Positions 17,527-25,379 are shown, counted from the stretch's first letter. The stretch is DNA of 36,361 bases from CADCTM01 sp049671305 (GCA_049671305.1 JBATUR010000090.1:1-36361), one strand, 5' to 3'. The notes: generated by a model not told the origin, from the sequence alone. Numbers and translations are program-made.

Positions 17527-19314
17527 TTGAAAATGCGCTCTAACTATTGGCAACTATTACCTTCTATTCGCCCCCAGTCGAAAACCATTACCCAGGCGTT
17601 TATTTGTACCCTGGGGGTGACAGTATTTTGGCCCATACAGGCACAACTCGCGGGTCAAATTGCCAATATAATCGGACAAGGTAACCTAAATGCGCTTGTC
17701 GAGTTAGCGGCAATTTTGGCACTGGTTTTTCTTGTCCAGAAACTCCTAATGTATGGTCAAGATGCCCTCATGGCAAAAGCTGCACTTTATGTAGCACTAG
17801 ACTTACGCAAACAAGTTTATACTCATCTGCAGCGCCTCAACCTCAGCTACTTTGAAACGGCACAAACCGGTGACTTAACCTACCGCCTCACCGAAGATAT
17901 TGATCGCATTGGGGAAGTCGTTAATAAAATCTTTCATGATTTTGTTCCCTGCGTCTTGCAGCTCATCGTTGTGCTGGGCTATATGATTTATCTTAATTGG
18001 CAACTAACACTCGCGACATTTTTAGTTGCACCGTTAATGGGTGTACTGATTGGTTGGTTTGGCGAACAAATGCTCAAATTTTCCCGCCGCAGCCAAAACC
18101 GCATCTCCAATTTATCAGCTTTACTGACCGAAGTTTTCAGCGGCATTCGTTTAGTACAAGCATTTGCCGCCGAAGATTATGAAATTGCCCGTTTTGCTGC
18201 GGAAGCAGAACAAAATCGTCAGGCAAAATATGCCGCAGAACGACTCAAAGCGATTCAAAATCCTGTGGTTGGATTTATGTATGTAATGAGCGTATTATTA
18301 CTACTTTTTCTTGGTGGTTGGCAAATTTCTATTGGCAATTTAACCGGAGCAAAATTTGTCAGTTATATCGCCAGTGTCGCCCTACTTATTGACCCGATTA
18401 CCCACATTACCAGCAATTACAACGAGTTTAAACAAGGACAAGCTTCGGTTGACCGCATTTTTGAATTGATGGCAATTAAGCCAACAGTAATCGAAAAACC
18501 AGATGCAATGATGCTGCCAGCAGTTACAGGTAAGGTGGAATATCAGCAGGTGTCTTTTGCTTATCCGGCATACTTTACCCAACCCGCAGGGCAAGAAGAC
18601 TTAGAAATGCCGATGATTAAGGAAGGACAAGGGGGAGTGCCGGTTTTAGAAAACCTGAACTTTCTTGTCCAACCAGGGGAAATGATTGCTTTGGTTGGTC
18701 CTTCTGGGGCGGGTAAAACGACGTTGGTGAATCTTTTACCACGTTTTTATGATCCGCAAGCGGGACAAATTTTAATTGATGGTATTAGTGTTCAAGATGT
18801 TTCGTTGCGGAGTCTGCGTAGGCAAATTGGTATTGTACCCCAGGAGAATACTTTATTTTCTGGTACGATCGCTCAAAATATTGCTTTTGGTCAAGCCGTA
18901 TATGACCTGCAAGACGTGGAAAAGGCGGCGAGGATAGCTAATGCTGATCAGTTTATTACGCAGTTCTCACAGGGCTATCATACCTGGGTGGGGGAACGGG
19001 GCGTTAATTTATCGGGGGGGCAAAAGCAACGAATTGCGATCGCTCGTGCTGTCCTGCTTAACCCTAGCATTTTGATTTTGGATGAAGCGACTTCCGCACT
19101 AGATTCAGAGTCGGAAGCCTTGGTGCAAGAAGCCTTAGAGCGGATTATGAAAGAACGTACTGTGTTTATTATTGCTCATCGACTGGCAACTGTGCGCCGT
19201 GCTGACCGCATTTTGGTGCTGGAAAAAGGACAAATTGTGGAGTTGGGAACCCACCATGATTTACTGGACAAAGGTGGTCGGTATGCCCAGTTTTATGCTC
19301 AACAGTTTAGTTAG
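17527..19314 (+). CDS. ABC exporter half-transporter, MsbA/HlyB type
   Basis: A 595-residue half-transporter with a six-helix membrane domain (about 25-325) and an ATPase domain. Walker A is GPSGAGKTTLVNLLPRFYD, the Q-loop IVPQENTLFSG, the signature LSGGQKQRIAIARA and Walker B LILDEATSALD with the catalytic Glu present, so it can work as a homodimer. An extra stretch of about 25 residues (TQPAGQEDLEMPMIKEGQGG) lies between the A-loop region and Walker A. Start: TTG at 17527 or ATG at 17533, two codons later; the ATG is more likely. It could export lipids, glycolipids or peptides; the neighbourhood gives no clue. Convergent with cytM, 13 bp apart. Confidence 0.92.
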   Translation: MKMRSNYWQLLPSIRPQSKTITQAFICTLGVTVFWPIQAQLAGQIANIIGQGNLNALVELAAILALVFLVQKLLMYGQDALMAKAALYVALDLRKQVYTHLQRLNLSYFETAQTGDLTYRLTEDIDRIGEVVNKIFHDFVPCVLQLIVVLGYMIYLNWQLTLATFLVAPLMGVLIGWFGEQMLKFSRRSQNRISNLSALLTEVFSGIRLVQAFAAEDYEIARFAAEAEQNRQAKYAAERLKAIQNPVVGFMYVMSVLLLLFLGGWQISIGNLTGAKFVSYIASVALLIDPITHITSNYNEFKQGQASVDRIFELMAIKPTVIEKPDAMMLPAVTGKVEYQQVSFAYPAYFTQPAGQEDLEMPMIKEGQGGVPVLENLNFLVQPGEMIALVGPSGAGKTTLVNLLPRFYDPQAGQILIDGISVQDVSLRSLRRQIGIVPQENTLFSGTIAQNIAFGQAVYDLQDVEKAARIANADQFITQFSQGYHTWVGERGVNLSGGQKQRIAIARAVLLNPSILILDEATSALDSESEALVQEALERIMKERTVFIIAHRLATVRRADRILVLEKGQIVELGTHHDLLDKGGRYAQFYAQQFS

Positions 19315-19326
19315 TTATTGCACGAA

Positions 19327-19716
19327 TTAGAGTTTTTCTAGATAGCCCAAAAGGTCTGCCATATCTTGAGGGTTAGGTTGAAACTTCGGCATTGGTGGCG
19401 TTTGTCCACTGGTAACTTGGCGAATCAGGCTAATGTTTGACTTTTTACTGGAAATATGCTGTAAGCTGGGTCCAACACGACCATCGGCTTGCAAGCCATG
19501 ACAGCCGGCGCAATTAATTTGAAAAATCGCATGACCCCGCACTGAGTCGCCTTGTAGGGACAAGACTTTGTGTATGTAGGGGTCAGAAACTTGAATTCGG
19601 TAAAATCCTAACACACCAATGCAGACTGCCAACACGACCGCGATCGCGATTATGATGATCTGCCGAAACGGAATTGTAGGTTTGGCAAGCTGGTTCTCCA
19701 AACGATCTCCTATCAA
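19327..19716 (-). CDS. cytM: cytochrome cM-like membrane-anchored cytochrome c
   Basis: A 129-residue class I cytochrome c. One N-terminal transmembrane helix (about residues 20-43, rich in Ile and Val) anchors the domain. The haem site is INCAGCHG (CxxCH), and the axial methionine is in GQTPPMPKF. The sequence around SLQGDSVRGHAIFQINCAGC and QDMADLLGYLEKL closely matches my memory of cytochrome cM, a conserved cyanobacterial low-potential cytochrome implicated in regulation of electron flow to terminal oxidases and photosystem I under stress. The petG gene is divergent, about 260 bp away, which fits a photosynthetic electron-transport context. Cytochrome c6 is excluded by the anchor and by the sequence. 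Confidence 0.85.
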   Translation of the reverse strand: MIGDRLENQLAKPTIPFRQIIIIAIAVVLAVCIGVLGFYRIQVSDPYIHKVLSLQGDSVRGHAIFQINCAGCHGLQADGRVGPSLQHISSKKSNISLIRQVTSGQTPPMPKFQPNPQDMADLLGYLEKL

Positions 19717-19976
19717 AATTTTAAATTTACTAAGCGTTTTTAATCAAAGTCAGACAAAAAATCGATTTATTTTCCCAGATGCTCGAATTGTAACGGCAAG
19801 GTGTAAAAGTGTTTCGATTAATAAACATAGCTTAAATTTTATAGCATTCGTAGGCAAGTGGTTCTTGTCTCGGATTTGCGACAGCAAGGCTTTCCTGATT
19901 GCTGTTGATCTGTTTCGCCATCAGAGCGAGTACCATGAGAACTAAGCAAAAAAACTTATCATTGGGAGAATTTAAC

Positions 19977-20096
19977 GTGGTTGAACCGTTGTTGGTAGGT
20001 ATTGTTATGGGTTTAATTCCCATTACCCTCGCTGGACTATTTTTTGCTGCCTATATGCAGTACAAGCGTGGCGACCAGTTGGGAATTAATAAGTAA
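19977..20096 (+). CDS. petG: cytochrome b6f complex subunit 5 (PetG)
   Basis: A 39-residue single-helix subunit of the cytochrome b6f complex in the thylakoid membrane, needed for its assembly and stability. The sequence MVEPLLVGIVMGLIPITL, then AGLFFAAYMQYKRGDQL, is unmistakable. It starts with GTG at 19977, preceded by GGGAG with eight bases between, so the start is well supported; a longer open frame upstream is not part of the gene. It is divergent from cytM and convergent with rsmD. Confidence 0.95.
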   Translation: MVEPLLVGIVMGLIPITLAGLFFAAYMQYKRGDQLGINK

Positions 20097-20126
20097 GATT
20101 AAGCTTGGTCTGAAAGATAGGCATAA

Positions 20127-20684
20127 TCAGGACTCGTCGGTTGCTTCTATCTGTAGCTGATAAAAGGTTAAGGCACTATTGCCATAGACTTTCTGGCGAC
20201 AAATTTCAAGGTTGGGAATTAGCAGTGGAGTCAGTTGATTAGGATTGTGTTCTACTGCTAATTCTCCATCCTCGGACAGTAAATGTAAGTGTGCGATCGC
20301 TTCTATAACTGGTTGATACAATTTACTAGCATAAGGCGGGTCAAAATAAATGCGATCAAACTGTTGACCTGCAAGCGTTTTTAATTTCCCTACAACATCC
20401 CCTTGCATCACCTGGTACTCTTGATTTGGTTGCGCTACCTGCTGCCAATTCTGCTGGATAACCGCACAAGCCTTACCCCATTTTTCAATGCCCACAACCC
20501 TAGACGCGCCCCTACACAGCGCTTCTGCACCCATTGAACCGGTGCCGGCACACAAATCCAACCAACGGCAATCGTTAATACTACCTTGCCAAATATTAAA
20601 CAAAGCTTCTCGCACCCGCGCCAAAGTTGGGCGAGTTTCTTGTCCTGGTAAGGTTTTTAGCTGACGATTGCCGTAAATTCTCAT
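20127..20684 (-). CDS. rsmD: 16S rRNA (guanine966-N2)-methyltransferase
   Basis: A 185-residue rRNA methyltransferase. The N-terminal MRIYGNRQLKTLPGQ, then TRPTLARVREALFNIW, is typical of RsmD. SAM motif I is WLDLCAGTGSMGAEALCRGA, and the catalytic N-methyltransferase motif is YFDPPY. It modifies the 2-amino group of G966 in the small ribosomal subunit. Its ATG directly abuts the hisH stop codon (TAA then ATG), so the two are one operon with likely translational coupling. Confidence 0.92.
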   Translation of the reverse strand: MRIYGNRQLKTLPGQETRPTLARVREALFNIWQGSINDCRWLDLCAGTGSMGAEALCRGASRVVGIEKWGKACAVIQQNWQQVAQPNQEYQVMQGDVVGKLKTLAGQQFDRIYFDPPYASKLYQPVIEAIAHLHLLSEDGELAVEHNPNQLTPLLIPNLEICRQKVYGNSALTFYQLQIEATDES

Positions 20685-21320
20685 TTAGACCAAAACTTGC
20701 GTCTTGACTTGTGCCACAAAGTTAGACAAAATTTGCAATCCGGTTGTGGAGGATTTTTCTGGATGGAATTGCACTGCCATTAAGTTATCACGAGCAACTG
20801 CGGCTGTCACTGTCTGAGAACCATGTGTCACCGTCGCTGCCCGGATCTTGGGATCAACTGGGTCTACATAATAGGAATGGACGAAGTAAACTAGCGACTT
20901 AGGGGCTAAATTTTGCCATAGCAATGAATTTGGTTGAGTTAACTCCAACTCATTCCAACCTATATGAGGGATGGTAATGCCAGTTTCTGGGCGAAAACGG
21001 CGCACTGTACCGGAAATAATGCCTAATCCAGGTTCTGTGCCTTCCTCGCTGCCGTCAAATAATATTTGTAAACCTAAGCAAATACCTAAGAAAGGTTTAC
21101 CGCTGTTGATGGCTTGTTTGATGGGTGCTTCTAGTTTACGCGATCGCAAATGCTGCACTGCTGGATCAAATGAACCGACTCCTGGCAAAACTACCGCATC
21201 AGCACGCTCAATGTCTGCAGGTGAATCTGTAACTATTGTGGTTGCACCCGCTTTTTCCAAACCTTTGCAAGCAGAGTGCAGGTTTCCCATATCGTAGTCC
21301 ACAACGGCAATTACTGGCAT
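20685..21320 (-). CDS. hisH: imidazole glycerol phosphate synthase, glutaminase subunit
   Basis: A 211-residue class I glutamine amidotransferase of histidine biosynthesis; with HisF it converts PRFAR and glutamine to imidazole glycerol phosphate and AICAR. Visible are the N-terminal VVDYDMGNLHSACKGLE, the oxyanion region VLPGVGSF, the nucleophile Cys81 in FLGICLGLQ and the catalytic pair in AVQFHPEKSS. Length is that of the family. It is the first gene of a two-gene unit with rsmD; hisF is not in the window. It is divergent from the pyroglutamyl-peptidase-like gene, with about 50 bp between. Confidence 0.95.
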   Translation of the reverse strand: MPVIAVVDYDMGNLHSACKGLEKAGATTIVTDSPADIERADAVVLPGVGSFDPAVQHLRSRKLEAPIKQAINSGKPFLGICLGLQILFDGSEEGTEPGLGIISGTVRRFRPETGITIPHIGWNELELTQPNSLLWQNLAPKSLVYFVHSYYVDPVDPKIRAATVTHGSQTVTAAVARDNLMAVQFHPEKSSTTGLQILSNFVAQVKTQVLV

Positions 21321-21370
21321 TTAGCGATCCTTTACATTGGTTATTGCAGATTATCTCTATTTTACAAAAG

Positions 21371-21877
21371 ATGAACGAAAAAATTCTTTTAACTTCTTTT
21401 CAAACTTGGATGCTTCATCAGACTTCTAATGCTTCGGATGATTTATTAGAGTTAGTTGCCAAACAAGAGTTTTCTACTTCTTTAACTTTTTTGAGACAAT
21501 TACCTGTGGATGTTTCATTAGCAGCAAGTCAGGTAATTTCTAAAATAGAGGAACTACAACCAGGTGCAATTATTTGTTGTGGCATGGCTGAAAGTAGGCA
21601 AGTTTTAACTGTGGAATCTTGTGCTTGTGGCGATGGATTAGATTACAAAACTTCTGTGGATTTAGACAAGCTGTTAGTTGGATTATCAATAACCGAGATT
21701 AGCCATGATGCGGGAAAGTTTGTTTGTGAGGGGCTTTATTATGAAGTGTTGAAGTATTTAAATCAATTAAATATTTCTTGTATTTTTGTTCATGTTCCGG
21801 TTTTGACAGCGGAGAATTGGCAGGGTATTTTGGCAGATTTTCAGATTATTCTTGAGAGGATTGGTTGTATTTTTTAA
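21371..21877 (+). CDS. pyroglutamyl-peptidase I-like (peptidase family C15)
   Basis: A 168-residue protein related to pyrrolidone carboxyl peptidase, which removes N-terminal pyroglutamate from peptides. The frame contains ILLTSFQTWMLHQTSNAS in place of the usual GFGPF start, the catalytic Cys in HDAGKFVCEGLYYEVL and the catalytic His in IFVHVPVLT; a Glu in LTVESCACGDG could be the third residue. It is shorter than typical enzymes (about 200-215), mostly at the N-terminal side and in loops, and the GxxPF substrate loop is not conserved, so specificity may differ. Start: the open frame extends upstream into hisH, but the ATG at 21371 is where homology begins. Confidence 0.75.
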   Translation: MNEKILLTSFQTWMLHQTSNASDDLLELVAKQEFSTSLTFLRQLPVDVSLAASQVISKIEELQPGAIICCGMAESRQVLTVESCACGDGLDYKTSVDLDKLLVGLSITEISHDAGKFVCEGLYYEVLKYLNQLNISCIFVHVPVLTAENWQGILADFQIILERIGCIF

Positions 21878-22022
21878 ACTTTGTACGGTTTAAAATAAGT
21901 TGACAAAGATTGTAACGTCACGAATCGCAATCTGCGTTAATTGTTGACTGCTACTTTGCTTGATGCGTTAAAATAACTACGGCAAGAAGAAATGATTGTG
22001 GAAATCAGTAATGCTTCTTAAA

Positions 22023-24134
22023 TCACTCTAAATCCATCTTGGCACAGTGGTCTTGCAAGAGTTTGTGCATAAAGCGATAGCGACCACCAACACGCTGCAA
22101 TAAAAGGCGCTCGGTGCAGTAATTGAGAAAACGGGCATAGTTCCAGGGAGCGGTCTCACTTTGCCAAAGGACGAGACGAAGAGATAGGTGTTTAATCAAA
22201 GGCAAATAACTGTAACAAGCGAGAAAGCCTAGAATACAAAGAATACCTCGATAGTATGTGGTTGGCATCTGGAAAGCCATGAAAGAAGAAATACAGAAAA
22301 GTATTGAAATTGAAAATGCAGTCCTTAAAGCTTCTTTCAAGCCATAGTTTGGAGTTAGTATTTTTTCAATTTCTATTGGTTCTGTCGTTAATACATCTAT
22401 TAAACTGAAGTTTATCGAAGCCATAAATATTATTAAGCTTGGAAAAAATCCAAGTAGTCCCAAAGCTAAATTTAGCAGCCAACCTCCTTTTAGTTTAATC
22501 ATTTGTACATAATGCAACGTTATCATACCTATGAAAATATGATGGGGATATCTTGATTCGTCTACCTGATTTGTAAGTTGAATTATTAAATCAAAAGATT
22601 GCTCTAAATTTCTGCCTAACTTCTTCAATCCGAATACATATGCTAATTTGCCTGTCACCATATGTATACCCATGATAAGCGGGACTAACGGCATCAAGAT
22701 AAAATTATACATCAGATAGGCTATTGCTAATGAAGGTTTAAAAACTTTATCTTTTAAATCTTTGAATGAGGGTACTTTTAATCGAAATCTCGAAGAGAGA
22801 TTAATGTCATGAAGAATGGGTATGTATTTTCTAAACTCCGTTGGCAGTTTCTTCCTAAGAAGAAAACAATAAATTTGAACAAAGGGATACATTAATAGTC
22901 GTACACCATCAGCTTTAGATTCAGTGGATAAAATGAATCCACCTAGTGAACCGAGTAATACGATGCTTGTGAGAAAAGATGACCATGAAACTGAAGGATC
23001 AGGTGGCTGTGACCATAGAAGCCGAACAACCGTAGCAATAGTTCCGGAAGCTAATAAGTTCCCAAGAAAAAGGAATAACCAATATTGCCATTGACGAAGT
23101 TTATCTTTGAGATAGTAAGGTTGCATTCTCTCAATCAAAAACTCTGTTTGCGACTCTTGTTGCAGCGCCTTTGCCACAAAAACCAATGCTCGCCGCACCA
23201 CTTTGCGCGTTGGCGGTGGCTTTTTGCCGTAGGTTTTGCTGAGAATGCCTTGTTGTCGTGCAACAGGGTCGATAATTAGCACTCGCTCAATCGCCGCATC
23301 CCAATAAGTATCCAGCAAATACTCAATTTTCAGCTCCGAGGTAATACGCAATTGCCAATCGTCCAGCGAAAACTTTCCCTGTGTTTGCACCAAACCAAAC
23401 ATCGACAAAAACAGTGGTATGGTCAGCAACTTCTGCAACTCTTCATTTTGCTGCACCGTTCCCCACACATCCTGCAAGCCAAACTGAGTAAAATACTCCT
23501 CAATTTGCTCCACGGTTAAAGCCTGCAAATAAATTGCCCCATAAAGGCTCAAAGGCTGCTGCACCACTTGCTCAAACTCTTCCCGCCGACAGCAAATCAG
23601 TACCCCGCAAGGGCGCTGTGTCAGTTCCCCCGTCAACCAGGCATTGAGCGCCACAGCACAGGCTTGTTGATGCTGGGGTGCCACCTCATCCAGCCCATCC
23701 AGCAACGGTAGCAGTTGACTGTTCTTGAGCCACTGCTGCGCCAAATCTTGACCAATCCCATACTTGCTTTTCAACTCGTCCACCAGCCAGTTAAAAATTG
23801 ACTGCTGCGGATCTTTCCAAGAAGATAGGTTGAGTAAAACTGGGATTGGCTTTGTATTGTCTGCGATCGCTTGTTTGAGCAAATCCTCTGCCAACTCCAG
23901 CATCATCGTCGTCTTACCCGCACCCGGTTCACCTAGAATCAGCAATTGACGACGGGCGAGTTTTGGGTTATCAAATACTTCTACAATTCGAGTTCCGGGA
24001 TCTAGCGGCACTGCTGACTGTGATTGCTGCACAACCATTGCCGACCAAGGAAGCTGCACGCGATAATCCTGTTTTTCTATTCCCAGAGTCAGCCGAACAG
24101 CATTATGCAACGACTGCGCTAGCCGTTGCTGCAC
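22023..24134 (-). CDS. NACHT-domain NTPase with C-terminal membrane segments (downstream half of a probable frameshifted gene)
   Basis: The annotated frame has 703 residues. NACHT domain: Walker A LILGEPGAGKTTMM (about 65-78), Walker B LLPLLDGLDEV, and a later arginine segment in LICCRREEFEQ. A helical part follows, then about six membrane helices (roughly 350-372, 383-402, 468-490, 556-577, 603-621, 628-645), and a C-terminal YRFMHKLLQDHCAKM typical of the winged-helix end of cyanobacterial NACHT proteins. NACHT STAND ATPases act as ligand-gated signalling switches, many of them in antiphage defence. The GTG at 24134 has no ribosome binding site. In this frame the sequence stays open a further 40 codons upstream (to 24251) and includes a helix leading smoothly into QQRLAQSLHNAVRL, so translation most likely enters from the upstream frame by a -1 shift at 24242-24236. 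Confidence 0.85.
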   Translation of the reverse strand: MQQRLAQSLHNAVRLTLGIEKQDYRVQLPWSAMVVQQSQSAVPLDPGTRIVEVFDNPKLARRQLLILGEPGAGKTTMMLELAEDLLKQAIADNTKPIPVLLNLSSWKDPQQSIFNWLVDELKSKYGIGQDLAQQWLKNSQLLPLLDGLDEVAPQHQQACAVALNAWLTGELTQRPCGVLICCRREEFEQVVQQPLSLYGAIYLQALTVEQIEEYFTQFGLQDVWGTVQQNEELQKLLTIPLFLSMFGLVQTQGKFSLDDWQLRITSELKIEYLLDTYWDAAIERVLIIDPVARQQGILSKTYGKKPPPTRKVVRRALVFVAKALQQESQTEFLIERMQPYYLKDKLRQWQYWLFLFLGNLLASGTIATVVRLLWSQPPDPSVSWSSFLTSIVLLGSLGGFILSTESKADGVRLLMYPFVQIYCFLLRKKLPTEFRKYIPILHDINLSSRFRLKVPSFKDLKDKVFKPSLAIAYLMYNFILMPLVPLIMGIHMVTGKLAYVFGLKKLGRNLEQSFDLIIQLTNQVDESRYPHHIFIGMITLHYVQMIKLKGGWLLNLALGLLGFFPSLIIFMASINFSLIDVLTTEPIEIEKILTPNYGLKEALRTAFSISILFCISSFMAFQMPTTYYRGILCILGFLACYSYLPLIKHLSLRLVLWQSETAPWNYARFLNYCTERLLLQRVGGRYRFMHKLLQDHCAKMDLE

Positions 24135-24199
24135 TTCCGTTGTGACGGCTTGCAGTAGTTTCTCTTGGGAGGAATCCCGTTTAGTTTGCCTGGGCGGCG

Positions 24200-24254
24200 T
24201 TAGCCCTTGACCTGGAGTGCGATCGAGGGCTACAACTTTTTTGCCAGCGCCTTA
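24200..24254 (-). other. candidate -1 programmed ribosomal frameshift signal
   Basis: On the minus strand, AAGG (24253-24250) lies seven bases ahead of the heptamer A AAA AAG (24242-24236). The heptamer is phased in the upstream frame as GCA AAA AAG; the next zero-frame codons are TTG and the stop TAG. TAGCCCT (24232-24226) and AGGGCTA (24207-24201) form a perfect 7-bp stem with an 18-nt loop, starting three bases after the heptamer. Slippage by -1 gives GTT GTA GCC and enters the NACHT frame. All three parts are those known for dnaX-type recoding. A one-base loss from an A7 run would also explain the split. Confidence 0.6.
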
Positions 24255-24721
24255 CGCCATTTGGTAAACGTTGGAAAATGCGTCCCGACAAAGTTCTCTG
24301 TATCCAACTCTGCCTCGTAGGATACATTGACAAACGGCGGCATTAGGGAAAGCGCCCCCTTTAACTTAGCTGCGGCAGGTGCTCCCGGCTTGCTAACTTC
24401 GGCATAAATTTTCTGTAACCATGCCAGCACTTCAGCAGAATATTGCTGACTGTTTTGCAGTTGCCCCACCTGTTCGACAATCTCGGCAACGACTACTTCT
24501 GGCGATGGTTCAGAAACTATGGTTGTCGCTGACTCATCCGCTAAAATCTGCCAGTATTCGACCTCAAACGGCTGCATTTCTGCCTTCAAATCGGCAATCT
24601 GCTGCTTAATGCGAACTTTTTCTTCTGGAGCAATTGTCGTCAATGTATCTTCTTTTCCGGCTAATTGCTGCCGTAAACGGCTCAAGTTTTTTTCAACTTG
24701 GCGCAAGCGATCGCTCGACAT
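24230..24721 (-). CDS. coiled-coil protein, probable N-terminal part of the NACHT protein
   Basis: A 163-residue soluble protein. Residues 4-55 form a long charged helix pair (VEKNLSRLRQQLAGKEDTL, KVRIKQQIADLKAEMQ), a linker follows, and the C-terminal half has LAWLQKIYAEVSKPGAPAAA and SYEAELDTENFVGTHFP. The ATG at 24721 is preceded by GGAG nine bases upstream, a good initiation site. The frame ends with KALAKKL and stop directly at the A-run, while the NACHT frame is open from there on. If ribosomes shift -1, this becomes residues 1-162 of an 899-residue protein, with the coiled coil and following domain as the sensor or effector part; without the shift it is a free 163-residue product of the same mRNA. 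I recall similar segments at the start of cyanobacterial NACHT proteins but cannot check it here. Confidence 0.7.
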   Translation of the reverse strand: MSSDRLRQVEKNLSRLRQQLAGKEDTLTTIAPEEKVRIKQQIADLKAEMQPFEVEYWQILADESATTIVSEPSPEVVVAEIVEQVGQLQNSQQYSAEVLAWLQKIYAEVSKPGAPAAAKLKGALSLMPPFVNVSYEAELDTENFVGTHFPTFTKWRKALAKKL

Positions 24722-24869
24722 CCTAGACTCCAGAACTTTAGAACCACTATTTCAGTTTTACTCTACTAACTGCGTAGTTTCCGCAAAGTATGTACGGAAT
24801 TCAGAAAAGTGTTGGCAAGCGATCGCTTCTTACCAATCAAATTCCATCAAGAAAAAGCGAGCACGTCTC

Positions 24870-25104
24870 TCAACCAGCTTCCACATATTCACACAGAGTT
24901 GTAGGTTCGGGAATTGGCAAACCCTCCTCTCGCAAACCATCTAAATGAAATGCGGTAAGCGCAGCCATGCCGTAGGCTTATCGCTTCTTTGATCTGCTGT
25001 TCCATCTCTTCAATCGTTGCACCAGTTGCCACACATCCCGGCAAATCTGGAACATAAGCTGAATAATTGCTCTCTAGCTTTTCAATCACAATTGCATAGC
25101 GCAT
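24870..25104 (-). pseudogene. hicB: HicB-type antitoxin interrupted by a small repeat
   Basis: The first 42 residues (MRYAIVIEKLESNYSAYVPD, LPGCVATGATIEEMEQQI, KEAI) are a normal HicB N-terminus. About 25 bp of a short palindromic repeat (24952-24984) are then inserted and shift the frame, so the present frame runs 29 aberrant residues to a stop at 24889. Beyond the insert the old frame continues as FHLDGLREEGLPIPEPTTLC and ends at 24870, the canonical HicB C-terminus. HicB normally neutralises HicA and represses the operon. The truncated product lacks the C-terminal half of the domain, so it is scored as broken. The start codon abuts the hicA stop (TAAATG), showing one operon. Confidence 0.8.
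24952..24984. repeat. small palindromic repeat inserted in hicB
   Basis: A 33-bp element with outer arms GCGGTAAGC and GCTTATCGC (8 of 9 positions complementary) around a core that on the minus strand reads GCCTACGGCATGGCTGCGC. This matches the class of very small dispersed repeats known from Nostoc-type genomes, as does the copy at 26237-26265. The part that interrupts hicB is about 25 bp, not a multiple of three. Confidence 0.7.
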
Positions 25105-25317
25105 TTACTCTTCTTCTCCTGCTGCCTTCTGTTCCTTTAGTTGAGCTTGCTTCAAGATACTGTTTAAAGTACCAGGTGCTAAATCGTTAGACAGTTTTCC
25201 TGCTATTGTGACTAAACCGGACTTTGTTGGATGCTTGAATTGACAATGACTGCCCCTCGTTCTCGCCAGATACCAACCATCTTCTTCTATTAGCTTAATC
25301 ACTTCCCTGACTTTCAG
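25105..25317 (-). CDS. hicA: HicA-type toxin (mRNA interferase)
   Basis: A small double-stranded-RNA-binding-fold toxin of 65-70 residues. EEDGWYLARTRGSHCQFKHP carries the catalytic His in GSH, and LVTIAGKLSNDLAPGTLNSI is the standard C-terminal half. In an active form it cleaves mRNA in the cytosol. The first ordinary start is GTG at 25302 (VIKLIEE), but family members begin MKVREVIKLIEEDGW, and the five residues KVREV are encoded just upstream, preceded by CTG at 25315-25317 where ATG is expected. AAGAG lies four bases before that CTG. Either CTG is used, or initiation moved to the GTG with loss of five residues. The partner antitoxin hicB directly downstream is disrupted. Confidence 0.8.
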   Translation of the reverse strand: MKVREVIKLIEEDGWYLARTRGSHCQFKHPTKSGLVTIAGKLSNDLAPGTLNSILKQAQLKEQKAAGEEE

Positions 25318-25379
25318 GCTGCTCTTGAAAAACCTTGCCCAATGCCAAAATCAAGATTAAGCCTATTAATATCTCTCTA

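Noticed and set aside
21236..21370. Longer N-terminus for the C15 peptidase-like protein
   Set aside because: The upstream codons are antisense to the start of hisH, and the family similarity begins at the ATG at 21371.
22023..25317. NACHT genes and hicAB as one defence island
   Set aside because: They are close and on the same strand, but about 150 bp and separate start signals lie between them, and no nuclease, helicase or other defence gene is nearby; proximity alone is too little.
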